DNA of 64,000 bases from Sediminibacterium sp. UBA657 (GTDB lineage: Bacteria; Bacteroidota; Bacteroidia; Chitinophagales; Chitinophagaceae), in assembly GCA_002299885.1 (NCBI GenBank), contig DBOB01000030.1:1-64000 (forward strand). The letters run 5' to 3'. The notes under the pieces were generated by a model, which saw only the letters and a list, made by a program, of their open reading frames with translations, made no database searches and was not told the DNA's origin. The position numbers and the translations under genes are program-made. Positions 1 to 8,934 of this stretch are shown here, piece by piece. Positions within the stretch are counted from its first letter, which is position 1. Every line of letters starts with the position of its first letter.

Positions 1-1241
1 AGTAACCTAAGTAAATTTATAGCTTGGTTGGCAGTTACTTCTATATTCTTTTGTCGATCAAATCGGAGGTAAAAGACTTTAGAAACCACTTTTTCTTTAT
101 TGGCTACCCCAATCCACACCATTCCCAGCGGTTTTTCGTCAGTTTGACCAGATGGGCCCATGATACCACTCACAGATATCCCAAAATCAGTGTTCATTTT
201 TGACCTTATGGCTAAGGCCATTTGTTCCACAGCTTCCTTGCTTACTGCTCCAACAGTTTTTAATATATTGGTTGGAACATCTAAAAACTCTGTTTTGATA
301 CGGTTATCATAACTAACAATACTTCCTGTAAAAAAAGTGGATGAACCAGCATGTTTTGATAAAAGATGACCAATATAGCCTCCAGTACAACTTTCTGCGG
401 TAGAAACTGTGTGGTTATTTGCTTTCAAAAGTTGACCAACCACCACTTCAATAGGTTCATCTTTATCTGTAACGAGGTGTTCTTTTACTTGTTCTTTTAA
501 TTGTTCAAATAAGGTATCTAATTGACTATTCAAACTAGCTGCATCATCACTTTTACCTGTCAATCTTAATCTTACCATACCATAGGAGGGTAGGTAGGCT
601 AATTTGATATTTTCTGGAAGGCTTGTTTCGAAAGATTGGATAGATTCAGCTAAGAATGACTCTCCAACACCTGCTGTTAATAATGTCCTATGAGCTATTA
701 CGCCTAGTTTAATTCTTTCTATTATAATGGGTAAAACTTTTTCATTCATCAACCATTGCATTTCATGAGGGACACCTGGTAATGAAAAAATGAGACTGTT
801 GTTTTTCTTAAAAAGCATACCTGGTGCAGTTCCTGTTTGATTGAATAAAACCTCAGAAACATCTGGAACTTCAGCTTGTTTACGATTTCTTTCAATCATT
901 GGACGTTTATGAACCTGCTCAAAAATATAAGTGATATGGTCTAATGTAGGTTGGTCAAGCACCATTTTGCCACCAAAATAACGATTCAACAAAGGTTTGG
1001 TAATATCGTCTGCTGTAGGGCCTAATCCTCCAGTAATAATAACAATTTGACTTTTTTCAATAGCAGTATCTAATGCATTGGTGATAGATTGAGCCTCATC
1101 TCCAACAGCAATTCTTTGGTGCACTTGCACACCAATTGAATTTAACTTTTGAGCTATAAAAGCACTATTGGTATCAATCACTTGACCAATTAATAATTCG
1201 TCTCCAATAGTGATAATAGTAGCCTGAATTTGATCCCTCAT
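1..1241 (-). CDS. cinA: CinA-like protein, nicotinamide-nucleotide amidase (3' end missing)
   Basis: The reading frame stays open to the left edge, so the last codons lie outside; 413 codons are visible, close to the usual CinA length of about 410-425. The N-terminal half is a MoaB/Mog-like domain opening with GDELLIGQVIDTN (residues 13-25) and containing GGLGPTADD. The C-terminal half is the PncC-type amidase domain with TAESCTGG, whose serine (Ser284) is the expected nucleophile. The family hydrolyses NMN to nicotinate mononucleotide in pyridine nucleotide salvage, and the N-domain is linked to ADP-ribose pyrophosphatase activity. The old competence/damage-inducible name need not apply. The start is the ATG at 1241. 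A thioesterase gene lies 45 nt upstream on the same strand. Confidence 0.93.
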   Translation of the reverse strand, partial: MRDQIQATIITIGDELLIGQVIDTNSAFIAQKLNSIGVQVHQRIAVGDEAQSITNALDTAIEKSQIVIITGGLGPTADDITKPLLNRYFGGKMVLDQPTLDHITYIFEQVHKRPMIERNRKQAEVPDVSEVLFNQTGTAPGMLFKKNNSLIFSLPGVPHEMQWLMNEKVLPIIIERIKLGVIAHRTLLTAGVGESFLAESIQSFETSLPENIKLAYLPSYGMVRLRLTGKSDDAASLNSQLDTLFEQLKEQVKEHLVTDKDEPIEVVVGQLLKANNHTVSTAESCTGGYIGHLLSKHAGSSTFFTGSIVSYDNRIKTEFLDVPTNILKTVGAVSKEAVEQMALAIRSKMNTDFGISVSGIMGPSGQTDEKPLGMVWIGVANKEKVVSKVFYLRFDRQKNIEVTANQAINLLRL

Positions 1242-1286
1242 AGATATGCTTCAATTTGGTTGCAAAGTAAACCCAAAAAAGGCGGT

Positions 1287-1697
1287 TTAACTAAAATAGA
1301 CACTTAGTTTTTCCTTCAAAATGGCTGGCATTTCGATTTTATTATTCATTGAGGCATCCATGAAATAAAGTTTAACCTGTCCAACAGTTAACAGCTTTCC
1401 AGCTTCATTATACACTTCTTGGTCAAATATAATTTTATGGTCGGTTGGCAAGGTCTTAATCTGACTTTTAATGGTAATCAGGTCATCGTATTTAGCTGGT
1501 CTTAAATACTTAATATTAAGCTCCACAACAGGTAAAATAATGCCCATATCTTCAATATCCTTGTAGGATACCCCAAGGTTCCTAATTGCCTCTACACGAC
1601 CAATTTCAAAATACATCGCATAATTGCCATAATACACCACATCCATTCTATCTGTTTCTGCATACCTAACCCTTACTGTTGTCGAATGTTCATACAT
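1287..1697 (-). CDS. Acyl-CoA thioesterase, YbgC/FcbC type hotdog fold
   Basis: A single 4HBT hotdog domain of about 136 residues. The N-terminal block VRVRYAETDRMDVVYYGNY is the YbgC/4-hydroxybenzoyl-CoA thioesterase signature, and the Asp in MDVVYY (about residue 19) is the expected catalytic acid. The family hydrolyses acyl-CoA thioesters in the cytoplasm; in proteobacteria YbgC sits with tol-pal genes. The frame extends upstream to a GTG at 1745, but the ATG at 1697 gives the normal family start just before the first beta strand, so I prefer it. The gene lies 45 nt upstream of cinA and diverges from the large TPR gene at 1821. The natural substrate is unknown. Confidence 0.88.
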   Translation of the reverse strand: MYEHSTTVRVRYAETDRMDVVYYGNYAMYFEIGRVEAIRNLGVSYKDIEDMGIILPVVELNIKYLRPAKYDDLITIKSQIKTLPTDHKIIFDQEVYNEAGKLLTVGQVKLYFMDASMNNKIEMPAILKEKLSVYFS

Positions 1698-1820
1698 ATT
1701 TATTGCATTTGTTGACAAATTTAAGGATTGTATCTGTTTTTCCACAATAAGCTTATTTAACGAAGCGTTTTATAATCAAAGTGTATTTTTATAATACTAT
1801 CCTACTAAACAACGGATCCT

Positions 1821-4800
1821 ATGTTAAAACCCAATAAAAAAGCAAGTCCAATCCTGTTGCTTTTAACCTGTACCTTGCTTTTCACAGTGCCCGTTTCAAG
1901 TCAATTAATGCATTTTGAGGCGCCACTTAGTCAATTATATCAAAATGGATTAAAATCCCTTAAGCAAGGGGATAGTTTAGCTGCCTATCAAACAATTCAA
2001 TCTGCGCATAATTTTGAACCGAATAATGTTGATATAGCTTTCTATTATCATTTATTATCTGTGGCTTTAGATAAGGATTATGCTGTTTTGCAAGCCGAAA
2101 ATTGGTTGAAAAATAATTCAAATAAGATCTATCAGTCTAGATTAAATTTTGAATTGGCAAAAAACTTTTTTAGAAAACAACAGGTAGATGCATCCATTCA
2201 AGCGTATCAAAAAATCAGCATAGATGACCTTGAAAATAATGAACTGGCATTAATGCAGTTCCAATTAGGTTATTTGTATTTTAAAAAAGGTGATTGGGAG
2301 CAATCTTCAAGCCTTTTAATGAGTATAAGACAAGTTCAAACTAGTCCGTTTTATACTGATGCAAATTACTATGCAGGATTTGTTGCTTTACAACAAAAAG
2401 ATTTCAATTTGGCTTTAAGCTGTTTTAAAATCGCTGAACAAAATAAAGCTTATAGCACATTAACTCCTTTTTATATTAGTCAATTGTATTACTTTCTTGG
2501 GGATGTAGACGCAGCAATAAAAAATACAGAACAAGCATTACAAAATAATGGACAATATTATACCAGCCAATTAGCTCAATTAATGGGTCACCTGTTGTTT
2601 GAGCAGAAACAATATGAAAAAGCATTGCCTTATTTAGCAAATTATGTGCAATCTCAAAAACAAGTAGAATCACAAGATTTATACCAATTGTCTTTTTGTT
2701 ATTTCCAAGCGCAACAATGGAATGAAGCTATTCTTGGTTTCAAACAATTGGCAAATGTGGAGGATTCGTTAGGACAAAATAGTATGTACTTATTGGCTAC
2801 CTCTTATTTAAAAACGAATAATAAATTAGGAGCTAAAAATGCATTTCTATTATGTGCAACAAAAAGTCAGAATTTAGCACAGAAGGAAATTGCTTTATTT
2901 AATTATGCTAAATTGTCGATTGAATTAAAAGAATATAGCGTAGCATTACAATCGGTAGAAAAATTTACACAAACATATCCAAATAGTGTATATAGTAAAG
3001 AAGCTAAAAGTTTATACGTAACTGCTCTAGCTTATAGCAATGATTTCAATAAGGCCTATGACGCCTATCAAAAAATGGATACTTTAGATGAGTCACTTTT
3101 GAAATTGTATCCAAATATTTTGTTTGGGAAGGCTGCGCTTTCAATCAACGATGGTCAAAATGAAAAAGCGTATGAGCTATTCAATCAAGTTAAAAACATA
3201 CCTTATAACAAGAATGTTTTAGCACAAACCTATTTCTGGATTGGAGAACTTGCTTATAAAATGGGTAGAATAGATGAGGCGATAGAGCATCTTGAAAAAT
3301 ATATTTTAGATCCTATTGAGATTGGAGAAATCACAAAAAAACATGCTAATTATACTTTAGGCTACTGCCATTTAAAAAACAATAACTACACAAAAGCTTT
3401 GCAATTGTTCACGATTGCAGCAGACTTTAATCCATACACAGAATCTTCTGCTTATCAGAAAGATGCATTAGTTCGTTTGTCGGATTGTCAATTTATGACA
3501 AAACAATACAAGCAAGCATTAAAATCTTACCAAAAAATAATTGATTTAGGTTGGAATTTTGAAGACTATGCCAGTTTACAAAAAGCAATTATCTATGGAG
3601 CGCTTGGTTTAAATAAGGAAAAGCTAAAAATATTAAATAGTTATGATACTGATTTTAGCCAGTCTAAGTATTTAAGTGATGCTAGAATGGAATTAGCAGA
3701 CACCTATACAAGTAAAGAACAATTTCAAGAAGCAATTACGCCATTGTCAAAAGTTTTATCAGACAATAAAGCGACCGAGTTCTACCCATTGGCCTATTAT
3801 AAATTAGGTATTGTGTATTTTAATTTGAATAAGAACCAAGAAGCCTTACAAAATTTCAAATCATTGTATAGTGCCTATCCAAATTCAGCCGAAAGTGATA
3901 ATGCATTGGAATACATTAGAAATATCTTTGTAGAAGAGCAACAGTCTGAGGCTTATGTTCAGTTTATGAATAATTTTGGAAAACCATTGTCATTCAATGA
4001 ACAAGATTCATTAATGTATCGCGCTGCAATCATTCAATATGAAGACAAAAAATACAACAATGCTACAAATGGATTCAGAAAATATTTAGATGGTTTCCCT
4101 GAGGGGAGATATCAATTAAATGCAATGAATTATTTAGCGGAGATGGCCTATTCTTTAGATCAGTATGATACAGCTGCAGTATACTTTGGAAAAATAGCAA
4201 ATAAAGCACCGAATCAATTTTCTGATAGAGCAGCCATTACAGCGGCCAGATTGTATTATTTTAATTTAAAAGATTATGTAGGTGCAGAACAATACTTTAA
4301 AATAGTCCTTCAGTATGCAACACAACAAGAGCAAAAAAATGAAGCAATCAAAGGGCTATTAAGATGTCAATATAAGGCAGAAAATTGGGTTGAAGCCTCC
4401 AAGACAGCCGTCCTTATTTTGGCTGATAAAAATAGTGCTACAGATGATGTATTGATGGGGAATATGGCATTGTACCATCAAACAATTGCTCAAAAAGATA
4501 CTATCAGCGCTCTACAAATATTAAATACAGTGTTAAAATCAAATAGTTCAATGTACACTGCCGAGGCCCACTACTTAACTGCAAGTATATATTTTGATCA
4601 ACATAAATACAATATAGCAGAAAAGACAGCCTTTGACGTGATTAAAAAACAAGCTTCTTATGAATTCTGGGTAACAAAAACCTACATTTTATTAGGGGAT
4701 ATCTACTTAGCACAAAATGATAGCTTTAATGCCATTGCCACATATAAAAGTATTGCCGAAAACGCAACCATTCCAGCTTTACAACAAATTGCTTCAGATA

Positions 4801-4838
4801 AGCTGAAAGCAATTACCGAAACCATTAAAGCTCAATAA
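1821..4838 (+). CDS. Large exported tetratricopeptide-repeat protein (1005 aa)
   Basis: The N-terminus has a basic start and a hydrophobic run (residues about 11-27, ending VPVSSQ), a Sec signal peptide without a lipobox cysteine, so the protein should be periplasmic. The rest is almost entirely TPR-like helical hairpins, with recurring patterns such as LGYLYFKKGDWEQS, YKLGIVYFNLNKNQEAL and AEMAYSLDQYDTAAVYF, as in YbgF/BamD-like scaffolds. No enzymatic domain is visible. The next gene, encoding a beta-barrel protein, starts 9 nt downstream and a small HU-like anchor gene overlaps that one, so the three are probably co-transcribed. A role as periplasmic scaffold for the barrel protein is inference. 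Confidence 0.85.
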   Translation: MLKPNKKASPILLLLTCTLLFTVPVSSQLMHFEAPLSQLYQNGLKSLKQGDSLAAYQTIQSAHNFEPNNVDIAFYYHLLSVALDKDYAVLQAENWLKNNSNKIYQSRLNFELAKNFFRKQQVDASIQAYQKISIDDLENNELALMQFQLGYLYFKKGDWEQSSSLLMSIRQVQTSPFYTDANYYAGFVALQQKDFNLALSCFKIAEQNKAYSTLTPFYISQLYYFLGDVDAAIKNTEQALQNNGQYYTSQLAQLMGHLLFEQKQYEKALPYLANYVQSQKQVESQDLYQLSFCYFQAQQWNEAILGFKQLANVEDSLGQNSMYLLATSYLKTNNKLGAKNAFLLCATKSQNLAQKEIALFNYAKLSIELKEYSVALQSVEKFTQTYPNSVYSKEAKSLYVTALAYSNDFNKAYDAYQKMDTLDESLLKLYPNILFGKAALSINDGQNEKAYELFNQVKNIPYNKNVLAQTYFWIGELAYKMGRIDEAIEHLEKYILDPIEIGEITKKHANYTLGYCHLKNNNYTKALQLFTIAADFNPYTESSAYQKDALVRLSDCQFMTKQYKQALKSYQKIIDLGWNFEDYASLQKAIIYGALGLNKEKLKILNSYDTDFSQSKYLSDARMELADTYTSKEQFQEAITPLSKVLSDNKATEFYPLAYYKLGIVYFNLNKNQEALQNFKSLYSAYPNSAESDNALEYIRNIFVEEQQSEAYVQFMNNFGKPLSFNEQDSLMYRAAIIQYEDKKYNNATNGFRKYLDGFPEGRYQLNAMNYLAEMAYSLDQYDTAAVYFGKIANKAPNQFSDRAAITAARLYYFNLKDYVGAEQYFKIVLQYATQQEQKNEAIKGLLRCQYKAENWVEASKTAVLILADKNSATDDVLMGNMALYHQTIAQKDTISALQILNTVLKSNSSMYTAEAHYLTASIYFDQHKYNIAEKTAFDVIKKQASYEFWVTKTYILLGDIYLAQNDSFNAIATYKSIAENATIPALQQIASDKLKAITETIKAQ

Positions 4839-4847
4839 CATAAGATT

Positions 4848-6701
4848 ATGAAATTAATTATAAGATACGCACTATTAGCATTGACTTTATTTTGTTTTAG
4901 TCATTTGGGTATTGCTCAGAAAAAGACCAAAAAGAAAGCAAAAACCACTATTAGCACTAAAAAGAAGAAAAAGCCGAATAAGAAGAAGTCGAATAAAAAA
5001 GCAAGCTCTAGAAAGAAGCAAATAATTAAAAATAGACCTACTGTTGCCATCTATAAAGTATCTGATACAATCAGTCCATTGACTCCAATTACAAGTTTGC
5101 CATTCAAGAAAATTACAATGGATAGTATTCCAGAAAAAGTAGTCACGATTGTTTCTGCATTTAAACCTCAACTTAAAAATGTTGCAAAAATCGGATTTTT
5201 AAATGCAACTGCTTTGGTGGACACTAATTCAGTTCTTTTATCTTACCAGGTTCCAAGCCAGAATTTAAGTTTCCAATATCAACCAATTGCATTGGTGCCA
5301 AGGGCTTTTAAAATTGATTCAATTAAGACGATAAAACAATCTGCCAATGTGAAAATTGGTTTGGGCAATTATTATTCTCAATTCATCCAATTGGAAGGGG
5401 CATTAGTAGATCAAAAAGCACAGCAGCATCATTTAAATATCCTCAATGAATCCATTGCAGGGCCGCATCCTATTCAAAAGTGGAATACAATAGGGCTCAA
5501 TTATAATAGTGGTTTTTCAATGAACAAAAACAAAGTTCTAAATACTCAATTTTATTTCAATCAATCCAATAGATACCGCTATGGATTAGTTCCTGACACA
5601 ACCAATCTACCGCTCAAAAATTTCGAACAAAAATTAACTGTAGTTGGAGCAAATTTTGCACTTACAAATAAACAAGTGATTTCTGATCAATTGAATTTCG
5701 CACCTATCTTAAAATTCAATCATAGTTATTTAGTAAGCCAAGCCAATAACCTTGTGTTAGACTATTACAGCCCTATAATGTATAATTTAAAAAATAACCT
5801 TAAAATTCATGCAGATTTAAACTTTAGTTATAATCAATATAATCCTGTAAACAGTGCTTCAATTAATAATACAATCTTTCAATTTGATCCATCACTAGAA
5901 CTTAATAAAAATCAATATCGATTAAATATAGGGGTAAGGCCAACTATTGCAAATGGGGATTTTGCTTTGTACCCTAAAATAGAACTAACAAAGAAATTAA
6001 AAGATACCAATTATGTAATTGATGCTGGTTGGAATACAAGTGTCATTAATAATCAACTTATTCAATTAATTGGTCAAAATCATTGGATATCAGCTCCAAA
6101 TAGTATGCCAATTAGTTCGAAAGAAAACAAATACTTCAATGTGCAAGTTACTGTGAGCAAGCGATTAAATTATGGGTTCAATATGGCTTTAAATGATTAT
6201 CGTGAACTACCTTTTTTCAATCAGACTAAACAAATGAATAATCCAATTCAAGAAGGTTTAAAATTTGATGTATTGTTTGAGAAAAGAGCCATTGCCATTG
6301 AATTACTTGGTAATTTAAGGTATCAATTTAGCGACAAATTATTATGGAAGAATAACTTCAAGTATATCCAATTTAATTTAATTCGAGAGAATACACAAGC
6401 TTGGGGTATTCTACCATTTGAATTCAATTCTCAATTGAATTGGGTTTACAATAAAAAGCTTCAATTAGATGCTTCTGGACAATTTTGGACAGGATCTAAA
6501 ACCAGTGCTGGATTGGGTAATGCTTACCAATTAAACAATACCTTTGTACTGAACGCAGGAATGCAATATACCATTTCAGATCATTGGACTTTCTGGGGTA
6601 AAGGGGAGAATTTATTAGACCAGCAATACCAACGTTGGGCAAATTATCCTTCTCTAGGAGTACAAATTGTTGCTGGAATTCAATATAAATTTAGAAAATA
6701 A
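4848..6701 (+). CDS. Outer-membrane beta-barrel protein with lysine-rich N-terminal segment
   Basis: A signal peptide (residues 1-23, ending GIAQ) is followed by residues 24-61, about half of which are lysine (KKTKKKAK, KKKKKPNKKK). A non-repetitive linker follows to about residue 165. Residues about 165-617 show alternating aromatic/polar strands typical of an outer-membrane barrel and resemble the C-terminal half of TonB-dependent receptors (for example GKGENLLDQQYQRWANYPSLG), ending in a terminal strand QYKFRK. No TonB box or plug motif is recognised, so it is not a standard receptor. It sits between the TPR gene (9 nt) and the HU-like gene (1-nt TAATG overlap). The lysine segment would face the periplasm. 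Function unknown. Confidence 0.75.
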   Translation: MKLIIRYALLALTLFCFSHLGIAQKKTKKKAKTTISTKKKKKPNKKKSNKKASSRKKQIIKNRPTVAIYKVSDTISPLTPITSLPFKKITMDSIPEKVVTIVSAFKPQLKNVAKIGFLNATALVDTNSVLLSYQVPSQNLSFQYQPIALVPRAFKIDSIKTIKQSANVKIGLGNYYSQFIQLEGALVDQKAQQHHLNILNESIAGPHPIQKWNTIGLNYNSGFSMNKNKVLNTQFYFNQSNRYRYGLVPDTTNLPLKNFEQKLTVVGANFALTNKQVISDQLNFAPILKFNHSYLVSQANNLVLDYYSPIMYNLKNNLKIHADLNFSYNQYNPVNSASINNTIFQFDPSLELNKNQYRLNIGVRPTIANGDFALYPKIELTKKLKDTNYVIDAGWNTSVINNQLIQLIGQNHWISAPNSMPISSKENKYFNVQVTVSKRLNYGFNMALNDYRELPFFNQTKQMNNPIQEGLKFDVLFEKRAIAIELLGNLRYQFSDKLLWKNNFKYIQFNLIRENTQAWGILPFEFNSQLNWVYNKKLQLDASGQFWTGSKTSAGLGNAYQLNNTFVLNAGMQYTISDHWTFWGKGENLLDQQYQRWANYPSLGVQIVAGIQYKFRK

Positions 6702-7195
6702 TGATGCTTACAATTTTAGAAAAATATTTCTTAGAGCATGGACAATTGGTTTTACCAGGCATTGGACATTTAAGGATGAATCAGATAGATGCCGTTCAAT
6801 TGAATGGTCAATTTCAACCACCAGTACATCAAATTGTGTTTGATGCTATTATTGAACCAACAACTAAACCAAATAAGTTATTTTATATTTATTTATCTGA
6901 TCATTTAGATTGTACCGTTGAACAAGCCATTATTGATTATGCATCATTTTTTACAAGTCAATTATCAGCGTCTAATATCGTTGACTTAGGTAATCTAGGG
7001 CAATTGAATATTTTGAATGATGCTTATACTTTCGAATCTAATTTTAACAGTGCTCATTATTTTCAACCAATCCAATTAGATAAAGTTCAAATAGAAGACC
7101 AAACAGAAAATAATTTCAACACTTCCTCCAAGCAATGGTGGATTTTACCGCTAATTATTGCTATAATCGCTATTGTAGCAATCCTATTAAAATAA
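6701..7195 (+). CDS. HU-CCDC81-like protein with C-terminal membrane anchor
   Basis: A 164-residue protein. Its N-terminal block LEKYFLEHGQLVLPGIGHL (about residues 6-24) resembles the bacterial HU-CCDC81 domain, and a second weakly similar block (about 65-110) contains VDLGNLGQLNI. Residues about 145-163 form a single hydrophobic helix and the protein then stops. Related Bacteroidota proteins usually continue past the membrane helix into a peptidoglycan-binding SPOR domain; none is present here. The start codon overlaps the stop of the barrel gene (TAATG), implying translational coupling. The topology suggests a cytoplasmic HU-like part held at the inner membrane. The family call rests on motif resemblance only. 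Confidence 0.6.
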   Translation: MMLTILEKYFLEHGQLVLPGIGHLRMNQIDAVQLNGQFQPPVHQIVFDAIIEPTTKPNKLFYIYLSDHLDCTVEQAIIDYASFFTSQLSASNIVDLGNLGQLNILNDAYTFESNFNSAHYFQPIQLDKVQIEDQTENNFNTSSKQWWILPLIIAIIAIVAILLK

Positions 7196-7200
7196 ATAGT

Positions 7201-8085
7201 ATGAACTGTCCTGTTTGCAATCATTCCAATTCAATAATCGCAATAGAAAGTCAAGACTTTTCATTAACGCAACAACCATTTTCAATTTTGCATTGCACTC
7301 ATTGCAGTGTAAGATTTACATCACCTTTACCTAATCAAGACGAAATAGGACAGTATTATAAATTCGAAGAATACATATCACATACGGATGTTAAAGAGGG
7401 TTGGATGAACCGTTTATACCATTTAATTCGATCTAAAACATTGGCTCAAAAAACAAGTTGGATACAGTCTCTCTTTACTGGACATAAGGGGCATTTATTA
7501 GATATTGGTGCTGGTACAGGGGCATTTGTTCATGCAATGCAACAAAAATCTTGGAAAGTTACAGGATTAGAACCAGACGCAGCTACGAGAGATAAAGCAT
7601 TCGAAAATTATAAATTAAATTTACAATCTACTGACAACATTTATAATTTACCTGAAAAAGAATATGAAGTCATAACGATGTGGCATGTTTTAGAACATGT
7701 GCATGATCTTAAGCCTTATTTGCATCAATGTTTTAAATGCCTAAAACAAAACGGTAGATTAATCATTGCGGTTCCCAACTATTCTAGCTTTGATGCTTCC
7801 TATTATAAAAAATACTGGGCAGCTTATGATTTGCCTAGGCATTTATATCATTTTTCTCCTAAATCAATGACAACATTATTGAAAGAGATGGGCTTTGAAA
7901 TTGTTGCTTTAAAGCCAATGTGGTATGATAGTTTCTATGTAAGCTTATTAAGTGAAAAGTACAAACAGTCTGGGAAATTAGGTACGCTATTAGCTGGATT
8001 TATAGGATTAATCTCAAATTTAATGGCTATTAGGGACGCTTCTAAAGGCAGTAGTATTATCTATGAAGTTAAAAAAGCAAACTAA
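7201..8085 (+). CDS. Class I SAM-dependent methyltransferase with N-terminal zinc ribbon
   Basis: The protein opens MNCPVCNHSNS and has a second CTHC pair near residue 33, giving a four-cysteine zinc ribbon. A methyltransferase domain follows: glycine-rich motif I LLDIGAGTGAFVHAM, acidic motif GLEPDAATRDKA, and MWHVLEHVHDL. This is the layout of the Methyltransf_11/23 proteins often found with polysaccharide and lipid-modification genes. The open frame begins upstream at 7135, but that part reads the 3' end of the previous gene in another frame; the ATG at 7201, 5 nt after that gene, begins at the zinc ribbon and is the likely start. The substrate cannot be read from the sequence. Confidence 0.85.
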   Translation: MNCPVCNHSNSIIAIESQDFSLTQQPFSILHCTHCSVRFTSPLPNQDEIGQYYKFEEYISHTDVKEGWMNRLYHLIRSKTLAQKTSWIQSLFTGHKGHLLDIGAGTGAFVHAMQQKSWKVTGLEPDAATRDKAFENYKLNLQSTDNIYNLPEKEYEVITMWHVLEHVHDLKPYLHQCFKCLKQNGRLIIAVPNYSSFDASYYKKYWAAYDLPRHLYHFSPKSMTTLLKEMGFEIVALKPMWYDSFYVSLLSEKYKQSGKLGTLLAGFIGLISNLMAIRDASKGSSIIYEVKKAN

Positions 8086-8106
8086 ACCAAGCGATAAATA
8101 TAGTAA

Positions 8107-8928
8107 TTAGTTCAATTTAACTTCTACAATAACCGGCCAACATTTTCCAGTTATAAAATAGGTGTTTGTTGATTTTTTATAAGCAATCCCATTTAATACG
8201 AACCCGGCATCAATTGTTAAAGGATTATAATTCACTTTAGCTTGTGCAAGTAAATTGCTACAATCTATTTTATTCATAATTCTACCTGTGTTTGGATCAA
8301 TGACAACGATATCATTTTGTCCATAAATATTTGCAAATATTTTGCCATCTACATATTCTAATTCATTGAGCATACTCTGATATCCATATTCATTGAATAC
8401 ACCTAAAGTTTTTTGAATAGAAAAGTCTATAGGATTTACAAAATACAAATTGCTGCTTCCTGTGGAGACAATTAATGAAGAATCATTATGTGTCAATCCC
8501 CAACCTTCATAAGGCCAATTGAGTGTATTGATTTTTTTGAATGTTGTAGCGTCATAAACAAAAACGGCATGCTCTTCCCAGGTTAGTTGATAAATTTTAC
8601 CATCAAATACAGTAATTCCTTCACCAAAATAGGGTAGTTCTAAGTTTACCTTCTTGCCAAATTGTTTTAATTGTTCATCCATTTGGTACAAAACACTTTT
8701 TCCTCTTAATCCAGTGCCTTCAACCAATCTATTATTATACCATTCCAATCCTTGCGTATAGGCTGAGGTATCGTGTGGGTATACCTTTTGTATCAAGTAA
8801 TTTAAAGCCGTAGGGGCTGCAATAGCAGTAATTCCAGCAGCATTGTTGCTATCATTTTGCTCTGATGGTTCTGTGTTATTACAAGCAATTACAAGTAAAC
8901 CAATAAGTACTGCTAAATATTTTTTCAT
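8107..8928 (-). CDS. Glutaminyl-peptide cyclotransferase, plant-type beta-propeller lipoprotein
   Basis: A lipoprotein signal peptide ends in the lipobox VIAC, with Cys at about residue 16, followed by an Asn/Glu/Ser-rich linker. From about residue 45 the protein matches the glutamine cyclotransferase family: YPHDTSAYTQGLEW, LVEGTGLRGKSVL, GEGITVFDGKIYQLTW, and a late NGIAYKKSTNTYFITGKCWP. This family forms a five-bladed beta-propeller that converts N-terminal Gln to pyroglutamate in exported proteins. The gene starts 6 nt after ychF, so the two are probably one transcription unit. In Bacteroidota, the Gln left after signal-peptide cleavage is a plausible substrate, as inference. Confidence 0.87.
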   Translation of the reverse strand: MKKYLAVLIGLLVIACNNTEPSEQNDSNNAAGITAIAAPTALNYLIQKVYPHDTSAYTQGLEWYNNRLVEGTGLRGKSVLYQMDEQLKQFGKKVNLELPYFGEGITVFDGKIYQLTWEEHAVFVYDATTFKKINTLNWPYEGWGLTHNDSSLIVSTGSSNLYFVNPIDFSIQKTLGVFNEYGYQSMLNELEYVDGKIFANIYGQNDIVVIDPNTGRIMNKIDCSNLLAQAKVNYNPLTIDAGFVLNGIAYKKSTNTYFITGKCWPVIVEVKLN

Positions 8929-8934
8929 GCTTTA

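Noticed and set aside
1746..1757. Perfect 12-bp palindrome AATAAGCTTATT in the gap between the thioesterase and TPR genes
   Set aside because: It is short and AT-rich and could arise by chance. No promoter element aligns with it.
4917..5030. A-rich lysine stretch as a sign of frameshift or sequencing error
   Set aside because: The frame continues for over 500 codons with a coherent barrel pattern on the far side, and the codons mix AAA and AAG.
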